5,850 nucleotides of DNA from Planctomycetota bacterium (GCA_029213105.1 JARGNS010000251.1:1-5850); one strand, 5' to 3'. Shown: positions 1-5,850, counted from the stretch's first letter. The notes: generated by a model not told the origin, from the letters alone. Numbers and translations: made by a program.

Positions 1-67
1 CGCCGCGGAAGCGCCCGCGCCCAAGCGCCCGTCGGCCCCCGTGCGCAAGCGCAAGCCGAGGCGGTGA
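1..67 (+). CDS. C-terminal tail of an unidentified upstream protein (partial)
   Basis: Reading from base 2, an open frame enters from the left edge and stops at TGA 65-67. The visible 21 residues are Ala/Pro-rich and then strongly basic, ending in RKRKPRR. Such a low-complexity Lys/Arg/Pro/Ala tail is common as a disordered extension on nucleic-acid-binding or ribosome-associated proteins, but too little is visible to name the protein. The stop overlaps the GTG start of the next gene (GTGA, 64-67), the usual sign of translationally coupled genes in one operon. All three forward frames are open over these 60 bases, so the frame choice rests mainly on the four-base overlap. Confidence 0.45.
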   Translation, partial: AAEAPAPKRPSAPVRKRKPRR

Positions 68-1020
68 GCGCGTCCGACGACACCCCCTGGTACGCCGACG
101 GCCTGCGCTTTCGCTGCACGGCCTGCGGTCAGTGCTGCACCGGGGAGCCGGGCCATGTCTGGGCCACGAAGGACGAGCTGAAGGCCATGGCCAAGGCCCG
201 CGGTGTCTCCCTGCACGTGTTCAAGCAGCGCTTCGTGCGTCGCGTCGGCAAGCGCTTCTCGCTGAAGGAACACGAGAACGGCGACTGCGTCATGCTCAAG
301 GGCGGCAAGTGCACGGTCTACCGAGCCAAGCCCCAGCGCTGCACCACCTTCCCGTTCTGGGAAGACGTGATGAACGATCGCCGCGAGTGGGAGGAGACCA
401 AGCAGCGCTGTGAGGGCATCGACCAGGGTGACCTCTACTCGCGTGAGGAGATCGAGGTCCTGCTCACGGGCGACACCTCGCCGCTGGAGCAGAAGCACGC
501 GCGCCCGCCCGAGACGCGCGTCGTGAGCAGCGTGAACCCCGACTACCCGCCGCCGGACGAGCCCGATTGGTCGCGTGCGTTCGAGGCCCTCGAGGCGCTC
601 TACGAGGACGTGGCGCGTCAGCTCCCACGCTACGAGTTCACCTGCTCCGCCAGTGGCAACTGCTGCGACTTCGACGCCTACGGCCATCGTCTCTACGCCA
701 CGACGCTGGAGGCGGAGTACTTCTTCCGCCATGAGACGACCCAGCACGTGAACGACGATCCACAGCAGTGCCCTGCGTGGGGGAGCGATCGCCTGTGCAA
801 GGCGCGCGAGGGGCGCCTGCTCGGCTGCCGCACGTACTTCTGCCCGCCGTACCCGAACGGTACGCCCGAGGAGTTGCACGAGGGCTACATGGGCAAGCTC
901 AAGTCCATCCACGAGCGCTTCGGGATCGAGTACCAGTACATGGATGTTCGCGCGTGGCGGGACGAGCGTCGGCAGAAGCCAGGACCGACAGACGGAGGCG
1001 CGGCTCCCCGGGTGACGTGA
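64..1020 (+). CDS. YkgJ-family cysteine-cluster protein with two cluster domains
   Basis: This 318-residue, probably cytosolic protein belongs to the YkgJ/CxxCxxCC family, whose cysteines are thought to bind Zn or an Fe-S centre; the biochemical role is unknown. The N-terminal domain (about residues 15-118) has C18-x2-C21-x2-C24-C25 followed by C75, C83, C93 and C116, with the typical KCTVY..KPQRC..FPFW segment. A Pro-rich linker (about 140-168) leads to a second, related domain (about 190-262) with C194, S197, C200-C201, C236, C245, C255 and C260, and a GCRTYFC segment. The second cluster has Ser where the first has its second Cys. No signal peptide or membrane segment is seen. GTG 64 is the only standard start in the window before the first cluster; the next Met is residue 42. 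GAGG at 58-61 lies only two bases from it, so initiation probably depends on coupling to the upstream gene, which it overlaps. Confidence 0.88.
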   Translation: MSASDDTPWYADGLRFRCTACGQCCTGEPGHVWATKDELKAMAKARGVSLHVFKQRFVRRVGKRFSLKEHENGDCVMLKGGKCTVYRAKPQRCTTFPFWEDVMNDRREWEETKQRCEGIDQGDLYSREEIEVLLTGDTSPLEQKHARPPETRVVSSVNPDYPPPDEPDWSRAFEALEALYEDVARQLPRYEFTCSASGNCCDFDAYGHRLYATTLEAEYFFRHETTQHVNDDPQQCPAWGSDRLCKAREGRLLGCRTYFCPPYPNGTPEELHEGYMGKLKSIHERFGIEYQYMDVRAWRDERRQKPGPTDGGAAPRVT

Positions 1021-1052
1021 CCGCTCGCGGACGCGTGCGAATGGAGATCGGA

Positions 1053-1075
1053 ACGGGGGAGTTGGATCTCCCCGT
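1053..1075. terminator. Hairpin between convergent genes, possible terminator
   Basis: ACGGGGGAG (1053-1061) pairs with CTCCCCGT (1068-1075) around the loop TTGGAT, giving eight base pairs with one bulged G. It lies 33 bases after the YkgJ stop and about 130 bases beyond the stop of the convergent CHAT gene, so it could act for either strand. No T-run follows on either side, so a classical intrinsic terminator is not shown. A second, weaker stem (AGGGCGCG 1129-1136 with CGCGCTCT 1142-1149, one G-T pair) lies in the same 187-bp gap. No gene is seen between 1021 and 1207. Confidence 0.4.
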
Positions 1076-1207
1076 GTCCACAGCGCTCCTGGTTCTTTGC
1101 ACGTCACCAGATCCCGGCATGGTCTGCGAGGGCGCGGTCGTCGCGCTCTGCGCGTGCGGCAAGACCGGCAACGCACCCTTCTCGACGGCAGCCACGCGAA
1201 GGGCTAG

Positions 1208-4200
1208 CTAGCGGGGTAGACCCCAGAGGACCCATGCCCCCCAATAATACGGATGCTTCCACTTCTCCTGGCTGCGCACGTGGGCCTGGGCCTGCTTGAG
1301 TGCCTCGGCCGGCGCGATGCCCTTGCCCTTCTTGGGGTTCCATAGCTCGTAGAACTTCCCCATGAAGGCCTTTGTCGCCTCGTCGTCGACCTTCCAGAGC
1401 GAGCACACCACGCGCGGCGCACCGGCATGGATGAATGAACGCGCGAGGCCCATGAGGCCCACGCCCGCCTTGACCTGGCCGCGACCGGTCTCGCAGGCGG
1501 AGAGCACGGCGAGGTCCGTCGGGATGCGCATCTGCAGGAGTTCGAGGGACGTGAGGAAGCCGTCGTCTTCCCCGTGCGGCGTCAGTGCAAGCGCGCAGAG
1601 ATCGGCAGCATCCGGATTCACGAGGCCGTGGCAGGCGAAGTGCACCGCGCGCCAGCGCTCTTCGGCCACCACCGCGCTGCGGAAGCGGGCCTCGTTGGCT
1701 TCCTTGCCGAGGAGCAGCACGTCCCCGACGGCCTTCACCTCGGGACGCGTCGCCGGCAGCTGGGCGAGCGTGCCGCCCGCGCGGCTATCGCTGCGCGTGA
1801 CGCCACGACTCCGCGTGTAGACGCTTGCGACGGCTGCCGAGCCGCCGGTGCCGTAGAAGGGGTCGCCCATGGCGAGCACCTTCGTACCGGGCGTCTCGAT
1901 CTCGGCGTCGGTCAGGTGCGCGTACGTCGTGGCGCTCGGCGTCATCACGATGCGCTGCTCCTTGAACAGGAGGCTGAGCGGCGTCTGGGCTAGCTGGCCC
2001 TGGGGCGAGATGATGACTTCCTTCACACCGTCGCCGAGGACGAGGGGCTTCACGAGCTTCTCGGTGAGCGCGGCCAAAGCCTTCGTGCCGTTGGCGTCGG
2101 GATCGTCGAGGACGAGGTTCGCAGCCGCCGACTCGATGGGGTTGCGCTCGCCGAGGCGGACGACGCGCTCGTCGTCCGGCCGGACCACCACCGCGAGCGC
2201 TTGAGTGCCAGCGAAGCCGAGGACGACGAATGCCTGGTCTTCTTCGAGCACTGCCTGGATGTCTCCAAGCGGCGGCACGCGCGGGAACGCGATCTGTGCG
2301 CGACCCTTGGCTGCACGTTGCACGCGATCCGCGGCGGCACGTGCCTCGGCCAACGCCACCTCCAACGCGGCACTGGCCTCACGACGGCGTTTGAGGTCGC
2401 GGCGGCGGGCGGCCTTGGCCACGCGCTCCTGCGCACGACTCACGGCGACGCGCGCCTGGGCCTGCGCCGCCACGAGCTCTTCGGGCAACGCATCCCAGTC
2501 GACAAAGTCCCGGGCGCGCAGGGCACTCACGAGCATGCTGGCGCGGCCCTGCTCGAGCATCGAGAAGACGTCCTCCGGCTGATCGAGCTCGGCGGCGGCG
2601 AGGGCCCCGAGCTGGTAGACCAACGCGTAACGACCGCGCGCGTAGGCGCCGTGGGCATCACCGAGACCACCAAGGACGTCCTCGAGCTGTAGTGCGGCGC
2701 GCTCCGCCTCGTCGAGCGCATCCTCGAATTCGCCAGCGGCGATGTGGAGATCCACGAGTCCCTGGCGAGCCTCGACCTCACGCGTGGACGCGCGGCGTTT
2801 GTGGGCCTCCTTGGCGATCGCCTGAAGCTCGGCCACACGCTCGTCGCGGTCGGCGATGAAAACCGATGCGGTTATGCGCGTGTCGAGCACTTCGAAGGGC
2901 TCTCCGTACGCGGTGGCCAACTCCAGCGCCTGCTCCATGAACGGGCGCGCCTCGTCGTCCTTGTCACGCAGGTGATGCAGTCCGGCGAGGCTGCAAAGCG
3001 CGTGGAGCTGCTGCTTGACACTGTTGCGCTTCTTGGCGAGCGCCACGACGGCCTCGGTCGCCTTCACGGCACCCTCGAGGTCGCCCATCTCCTTCATGAG
3101 CACGGCGACGTTGCCGGCGGCGACCATCTCACTGCGCGTGTCACCGATCTTCTTCGCGCCCTCGAGCGCGCGACGGTGGAGCGCAAGGGAGTGCTCGTAC
3201 GCACCGAGCTTCCAGTAGAGGCTGCCCTCCGTGGAGGTCGCCCGCACCACGTGCTGGGCATCGCCGGCCTTTGCAGCCGCCTCCTTGGCGAGCTCGATGC
3301 TGTCGAGTGCGTCGTCGAACTGACCCAGGTCGCTGTGTAGACCCGCCAGGTCGATCTGCAGGCGCGCGCGATCGCGCAGGCCCCGCTTCTCCGTCGAGAC
3401 GAGATCGGCTCTTGGTACCTGATCCAGCCGCTGCTCGAGGTACTTGATGGCGCGTTCGGATCGCCCCATGCGGGCGTAGGCACCACCCATGTTGAGGTAC
3501 GCGTCGGTGATGCGTTTCTCTTGGCCGTGCTCGCGGAAGATCTTCTCCGCCGCCTGGAACTGCTTGAGACCGAGGCGTACCTGGCCTTCCAGGGTGGCGA
3601 GCTGGCCCTGCTTCATGCGCATGTCGGCGCCGAGCATGTCGCGACTCTCGGCCTCGGCGCGCTTCAAGCCACGCTCGAGCATCGTGTCCAGCACGTCGAA
3701 CTCGCCGAGGACCCAGTAGATCTGACAGAGGTTGGTGTAGCAGTCGTCGATGCGCTTGGGATCGAGCTTGTTCGCCTCGCTGATCTTGAGCTCGGCCTCG
3801 TAGTACGGCCGCGCCGACTCGAGGTCGCCGAGTCGGTAGTAGGTGAACGCGAGATGCGAGACGGCGTGGAGGATGCCCGCGCCGAACTTGGCCTTCTGCG
3901 CGAGGGCGAGGCCCTTCTTGAAGTCCTCGGCGGCAATGCCGAGTGCGCCGGTTGCGGCGCGCGCCTTTCCAAGCGTGATCGCGGCGAGGGTGCCGCCCTG
4001 ACCATCCTTCAGCTCTTCAAGGATGGGCTGGACCTTCTCGGCCTCGATGATGGCCGCCTCATAGCGCCCCATCTGGTGGAGGATCTGCGCGAGCATCGCG
4101 CCGCCGCGGGCCTGCCAGTTGCGCGCCCCGTGCTTCTCGGCGAAAGCGAGGCCCTCGCGGATCTTCACGAGGCCTTCCTCCGCATCGCCGGCCTGCATGT

Positions 4201-4540
4201 AGGCCTGCCCCGCATTGATGAGCATGGCGGCTTCGTTGCCCTTGTCGTCCGCGAGCGCCGCCTTCGACGCCTGCTCGTACCAGTGGGCGATGCGGGCGCG
4301 CTTGTCGCTGGCCTTCTCGAAGACCGCCTTGGCCTCGGCAAACGCGTCTTGGGCGGCCTGGTGATCCCCGGCCGTGCGGGCGGAGAGGCCCACTTCGAGC
4401 AGAGCCGCCCCAGCTGAGGCGTCCTCAGCAGAAGCAAGGCCCGGGAGGGCAACCAGCAGGCAGGCGAGGAGGCAGGCGTACCGGAGGCGGGTTCTAGGCC
4501 TCGGGGGTGTCCTGGGGAGGGGTGGAATGGACGCAGCCAT
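1208..4540 (-). CDS. Exported TPR-repeat protein with C-terminal CHAT (caspase-like) peptidase domain
   Basis: The protein has 1110 residues. Residues 1-38 look like a Sec signal peptide: five Arg between 10 and 20, a hydrophobic core at 21-35, and LASA before E39, predicting cleavage after A38 and a periplasmic or surface location. Residues about 44-625 form roughly fourteen TPR-type helix pairs of 36-40 residues, a likely protein-binding scaffold. A charged, Ala/Arg/Glu-rich helical segment (about 684-742) joins them to the CHAT domain (about 755-1109). CHAT domains (Caspase HetF Associated with TPRs) are relatives of caspases and separase. The expected catalytic pair is present: H971 in HFACHG and C1016 in SACETGRG, followed by the family motifs VVCSLWKVDDEAT and YYWGAWVLWG at the C-terminus. 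Substrate and trigger are unknown. ATG 4540 is chosen because it is the only start giving a complete signal peptide; no clear Shine-Dalgarno precedes it. The gene is convergent with the YkgJ gene and has no obvious partner in the window. Confidence 0.92.
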   Translation of the reverse strand: MAASIPPLPRTPPRPRTRLRYACLLACLLVALPGLASAEDASAGAALLEVGLSARTAGDHQAAQDAFAEAKAVFEKASDKRARIAHWYEQASKAALADDKGNEAAMLINAGQAYMQAGDAEEGLVKIREGLAFAEKHGARNWQARGGAMLAQILHQMGRYEAAIIEAEKVQPILEELKDGQGGTLAAITLGKARAATGALGIAAEDFKKGLALAQKAKFGAGILHAVSHLAFTYYRLGDLESARPYYEAELKISEANKLDPKRIDDCYTNLCQIYWVLGEFDVLDTMLERGLKRAEAESRDMLGADMRMKQGQLATLEGQVRLGLKQFQAAEKIFREHGQEKRITDAYLNMGGAYARMGRSERAIKYLEQRLDQVPRADLVSTEKRGLRDRARLQIDLAGLHSDLGQFDDALDSIELAKEAAAKAGDAQHVVRATSTEGSLYWKLGAYEHSLALHRRALEGAKKIGDTRSEMVAAGNVAVLMKEMGDLEGAVKATEAVVALAKKRNSVKQQLHALCSLAGLHHLRDKDDEARPFMEQALELATAYGEPFEVLDTRITASVFIADRDERVAELQAIAKEAHKRRASTREVEARQGLVDLHIAAGEFEDALDEAERAALQLEDVLGGLGDAHGAYARGRYALVYQLGALAAAELDQPEDVFSMLEQGRASMLVSALRARDFVDWDALPEELVAAQAQARVAVSRAQERVAKAARRRDLKRRREASAALEVALAEARAAADRVQRAAKGRAQIAFPRVPPLGDIQAVLEEDQAFVVLGFAGTQALAVVVRPDDERVVRLGERNPIESAAANLVLDDPDANGTKALAALTEKLVKPLVLGDGVKEVIISPQGQLAQTPLSLLFKEQRIVMTPSATTYAHLTDAEIETPGTKVLAMGDPFYGTGGSAAVASVYTRSRGVTRSDSRAGGTLAQLPATRPEVKAVGDVLLLGKEANEARFRSAVVAEERWRAVHFACHGLVNPDAADLCALALTPHGEDDGFLTSLELLQMRIPTDLAVLSACETGRGQVKAGVGLMGLARSFIHAGAPRVVCSLWKVDDEATKAFMGKFYELWNPKKGKGIAPAEALKQAQAHVRSQEKWKHPYYWGAWVLWGLPR

Positions 4541-4632
4541 CCCATCGGCTAGGCGAGGGTTGAGAGAGAACCGTCAGGAGACGTTTCGAGAAAAACTGAT
4601 ACCCGCGGCGCGACTTGCGCATTCCCTCATGA

Positions 4633-4661
4633 GCCGGACGAAGGCCACCTCCCGCCGGACG
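4633..4661. promoter_or_regulatory. Direct repeat GCCGGACG, possible regulator site
   Basis: GCCGGACG occurs at 4633-4640 and again at 4654-4661, offset by 21 bases, which is two turns of the helix, and thus on the same DNA face. The pair lies 93-121 bases upstream of the CHAT start codon. The flanks also form an inverted repeat (GAGCCG 4631-4636 with CGGCTC 4660-4665). The arrangement fits a binding site for a dimeric regulator, but eight-base GC-rich repeats can also arise by chance. Confidence 0.25.
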
Positions 4662-4792
4662 GCTCGAGGCTCTTCGATCGAACACCCCGACACTCACCAC
4701 CCCCGGCCGCCAGGCCTGCTACCCATCCTCCCTACTCGCACCCCCGAGGCCGGAGGTGGTGCGATCGCCTTCTTCGGGCGATGCCCCTCCGC

Positions 4793-4826
4793 AGCCGATT
4801 CGGCTCGCTTCCCGGGATGCGCATCC
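4793..4826. promoter_or_regulatory. Two adjacent operator-like palindromes
   Basis: AGCCGA-T-TCGGCT (4793-4805) and the perfect 12-bp palindrome GGATGCGCATCC (4815-4826) lie nine bases apart and about 250-290 bases upstream of the CHAT start. Both have too little loop to fold as hairpins, so protein binding is the more natural reading. No matching regulator is in the window. Confidence 0.25.
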
Positions 4827-4885
4827 GCTTGCTTCGTTGTCTCCGCCCGGACGTTCTCGCTCTCCTGAGCCTCGGTCGTCGCGCT

Positions 4886-4907
4886 GATCACGGATCCGCG
4901 CGTGATC
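4886..4907. repeat. Inverted repeat GATCACG...CGTGATC
   Basis: GATCACG (4886-4892) and CGTGATC (4901-4907) are perfect inverted copies around the eight-base spacer GATCCGCG. The left arm with its following bases recurs almost unchanged about 100 bases on (4986-4998, GATCACGGACCGC against GATCACGGATCCGC at 4886-4899, one base missing). Next to it, CCC-T-CGCGC (4915-4923) can pair with GCGCG-C-GGG (4932-4940). It could be an operator or a structured transcript element; function unknown. Confidence 0.35.
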
Positions 4908-5103
4908 GACCGGACCCTCGCGCACCGCAAGGCGCGCGGGCTCACGAGTCCGTTTGAATCGCGGTCGCCGCCCGCTGCGTAGGGGGATCACGGACCGCAG
5001 CAGAACGCGTGGGCGCACGGGATGGGAGCCCTGCGTGCGTCGCACGGCGAGGCCTCGGGTTCGGCGGGCATCTTGGCCCGCGCAGGGGCCGCGGCCTGGC
5101 GAT

Positions 5104-5131
5104 GGGGGGGCGTTGTCGGGTGGAAGGGGGG
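5104..5131 (+). other. G-run cluster, possible G-quadruplex
   Basis: Runs of seven G (5104-5110), three G (5118-5120) and six G (5126-5131) are spaced by seven and five bases. Splitting the seven-G run gives four runs of at least three G with loops of one to seven bases, the usual quadruplex pattern. The G-rich strand is the plus strand, so a transcript of the flanking minus-strand genes would be C-rich here. Confidence 0.35.
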
Positions 5132-5269
5132 TCGTCAGGTGGGCTAGCACGTTCGAGCTGGCCTGCGGACGTTGCGTTGGCAGGGCGTTGGAATCCCCCA
5201 TCCGTAGATCAACGTGGCCAACGGGAGTCGAGTGGAGGCTGGGTAGCGCACATCAGCTCTCGCGGGCGA

Positions 5270-5315
5270 GAGGCCAGGCGAGGCCGCAGGCCGGGCCGCG
5301 CTCGACCCTGGCCTC
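5270..5315. repeat. Long inverted repeat, 9-bp perfect outer stem
   Basis: GAGGCCAGG (5270-5278) is the exact reverse complement of CCTGGCCTC (5307-5315). Immediately inside, CGAG (5279-5282) pairs with CTCG (5301-5304) after a two-base bulge, and the remaining loop contains two further self-complementary GGCC blocks. The result is an extended hairpin 128 bases beyond the transporter stop in its direction of transcription. It may be part of the transporter's 3' end or a separate structured RNA. Confidence 0.4.
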
Positions 5316-5332
5316 CCAGTCGCCTCCCAGTC
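5311..5332. repeat. Tandem duplication of GCCTCCCAGTC
   Basis: The 11-base unit GCCTCCCAGTC occurs twice with no gap (5311-5321 and 5322-5332). The first copy contributes to the right arm of the hairpin at 5270-5315. It looks like a simple slippage duplication in non-coding DNA. Confidence 0.7.
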
Positions 5333-5386
5333 GTAGGCGCAGTACAGAACCCGCGACGAGCCTTCCCGCCACCGTACTGGTACGCC

Positions 5387-5422
5387 GGCGGCGAAGCACT
5401 GGCGTTGGCCTGCTTCGCCGCC
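5387..5422 (-). terminator. Perfect 12-bp hairpin after the transporter gene
   Basis: GGCGGCGAAGCA (5387-5398) and TGCTTCGCCGCC (5411-5422) are exact reverse complements. The 12-base loop adds a further GGC (5401-5403)/GCC (5408-5410) stem after a two-base bulge. It begins 20 bases past the TAG stop of the minus-strand transporter gene, the expected place for a terminator or an mRNA 3'-protecting stem-loop. There is no T-run after it on the minus strand, so termination would need Rho or a noncanonical mechanism. A short palindrome, CGTAC-TG-GTACG (5373-5384), follows directly. Confidence 0.55.
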
Positions 5423-5442
5423 CACGGGCCAGCCGTCCGGTG

Positions 5443-5850
5443 CTAGGAGTGGGCGTCGCCCATCATCGATTGGGTCGCCTCCTGCTCCTCGACCGACTCT
5501 TCCGCGTCCAACGCCTCTAGTTCCTCCTTGGTGAAGTACTTGCCGAGCCTCTGCCGCAACGGCACCAGGAGCGCGATCAGCACCGGGAAGAGGATGCCCA
5601 GCGGGCTCGACTTGAGCACCCACAGTGCGCCGAGGGCTCCCACCTGCACCATGGTGAACAAGTGGATCCGCGCATGCTTGACCTTCTGCACATAGTGCGT
5701 CGCCGGGTAGAGCTTGGGGTCGGTGAAGAACAGCGTGAAGCGCTCGAAGAACTGGTTGCCGCTGAGGGTCGCGACGCCCATGTAGAGGAACAGGCCGAAT
5801 AGGACCGCCATCGGAATCAGCTTGATCAAGGGCAGGAGAAGGATGGAGAG
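5443..5850 (-). CDS. SLC4/Band 3-type bicarbonate (anion) transporter, C-terminal part
   Basis: This is the last 135 residues of a larger inner-membrane protein; the frame is open to the right edge, so the start is outside the window. An internal TTG at 5829 should not be taken as the start. The sequence matches the end of the HCO3_cotransp/SLC4 family, whose members exchange or cotransport bicarbonate, chloride or borate. Visible are IPMAVLFGLFLYMGVATLSG (end of one membrane segment), the FERFTLFFTDPK loop, IHLFTMVQ, LWVLKSSP and the helix through LLVPLRQRL, then an acidic tail beginning FTKEELEALDAEE. By my recollection of human AE1, His at 5662-5664 corresponds to His834 and Lys at 5611-5613 to Lys851, with the same 17-residue spacing; AE1's palmitoylated Cys843 is Ala here. 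SulP/SLC26 is excluded because there is no STAS domain. Which ion it carries cannot be judged from this part. Confidence 0.9.
   Translation of the reverse strand, partial: LSILLLPLIKLIPMAVLFGLFLYMGVATLSGNQFFERFTLFFTDPKLYPATHYVQKVKHARIHLFTMVQVGALGALWVLKSSPLGILFPVLIALLVPLRQRLGKYFTKEELEALDAEESVEEQEATQSMMGDAHS

Larger units (their letters stand above)
4541..5442. other. 902-bp intergenic stretch, no convincing gene, rich in dyads
   Basis: This lies between the start of the CHAT gene and the end of the transporter gene, both on the minus strand. Open frames exist on both strands, but their translations are Arg/Gly/Pro/Ser-rich, lack recognisable domains and overlap each other, as expected of non-coding GC-rich DNA. 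I see no tRNA, rRNA or transposase. It does hold direct repeats (4633-4661), dyads (4793-4826), inverted repeats (4886-4907, 5270-5315, 5387-5422), a G-run cluster (5104-5131) and a tandem repeat (5311-5332), listed separately. A further nested stem pairs CGGAGG 4751-4756 with CCTCCG 4786-4791 and, inside it, ATCGCC 4764-4769 with GGCGAT 4777-4782. An AT-richer patch at 4580-4600, 40-60 bases before the CHAT ATG, may be part of its promoter or leader, but no clear -35/-10 pair is visible. Confidence 0.6.

Noticed and set aside
3521..4417. A 298-codon open frame on the plus strand opposite the CHAT gene
   Set aside because: It is antisense to the TPR region. Its Leu/Glu/Val-rich translation is what the reverse strand of Ala/Glu/Leu-rich GC-rich repeats yields, and it has no recognisable domain.
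4460..4480. Lipoprotein signal (LLAC, residues 24-27) in the CHAT protein
   Set aside because: The hydrophobic stretch before this Cys is too short and the residue at the middle lipobox position is Leu; cleavage after LASA (A38) fits better.
1208..4540. CRISPR-linked TPR-CHAT protease (Craspase partner)
   Set aside because: There is no CRISPR array or Cas gene in the window, and a signal peptide is incompatible with a cytoplasmic RNA-guided complex.
4631..4647. Sigma-54-like promoter on the minus strand upstream of the CHAT gene
   Set aside because: The GG-N10-GC spacing is present, but the surrounding TGGCAC and TTGC consensus is poorly matched, and no enhancer-binding partner is visible.
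4940..4965. tRNA-like T-loop (GTTTGAATC)
   Set aside because: The bases on either side do not form the 5-bp T stem, and no acceptor, D or anticodon arms can be built around it.
4719..5201. Open frame of 160 codons on the minus strand between the transporter and CHAT genes
   Set aside because: The translation is low-complexity Arg/Gly/Ser with no motif, and the DNA under it is full of palindromes; non-coding is more likely.
4954..5520. Open frame of 188 codons on the plus strand in the intergenic gap
   Set aside because: It is extremely Arg-rich with no domain, overlaps other open frames, and its end runs antisense into the transporter coding sequence.
5144..5623. Open frame of 159 codons on the minus strand overlapping the transporter
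   Set aside because: More than a third of it is the transporter gene read in another frame. The rest (5144-5442) has no domain I recognise, although I considered a transposase remnant.

Overview
The window is GC-rich throughout (about two thirds G+C by eye, with strong G/C preference at third codon positions). It holds two complete genes and two partial ones. The combination of a large exported TPR-CHAT protein, a two-domain YkgJ cysteine-cluster protein and roomy intergenic space suggests a large-genome Gram-negative bacterium, perhaps of the Myxococcota/deltaproteobacterial type. That is inference from gene content; there is no rRNA or other marker gene here.

Layout. Positions 1-67 (+) are the basic, Ala/Pro-rich tail of an upstream protein. 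Its stop overlaps by four bases the GTG start of a YkgJ-family cysteine-cluster protein (64-1020, +). A short gap with a terminator-like hairpin (1021-1207) separates this from a convergent gene at 1208-4540 (-). That gene encodes a 1110-residue exported protein with an N-terminal signal peptide, about fourteen TPR-like helical repeats, a charged helical linker and a C-terminal CHAT (caspase-like) peptidase domain with an intact His/Cys pair. Upstream of it is a 902-bp stretch (4541-5442) with no convincing gene but many dyads, direct repeats and hairpins, the best being a perfect 12-bp stem just past the stop of the next gene. From 5443 to the window edge (-) is the C-terminal end of an SLC4/Band 3-type bicarbonate (anion) transporter.

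How the genes relate. No single pathway links them. The first two genes look translationally coupled. The CHAT gene and the transporter share a strand, but the 902-bp gap and the hairpin after the transporter argue for separate transcription units. The most striking item is the transporter tail. It resembles animal anion exchanger 1 (AE1) unusually closely for a bacterial protein, including the conserved His and Lys of the last membrane segments and an LDAEE motif where AE1 has LDADD. The second point of interest is that a protease-like CHAT domain appears to be exported rather than cytoplasmic.
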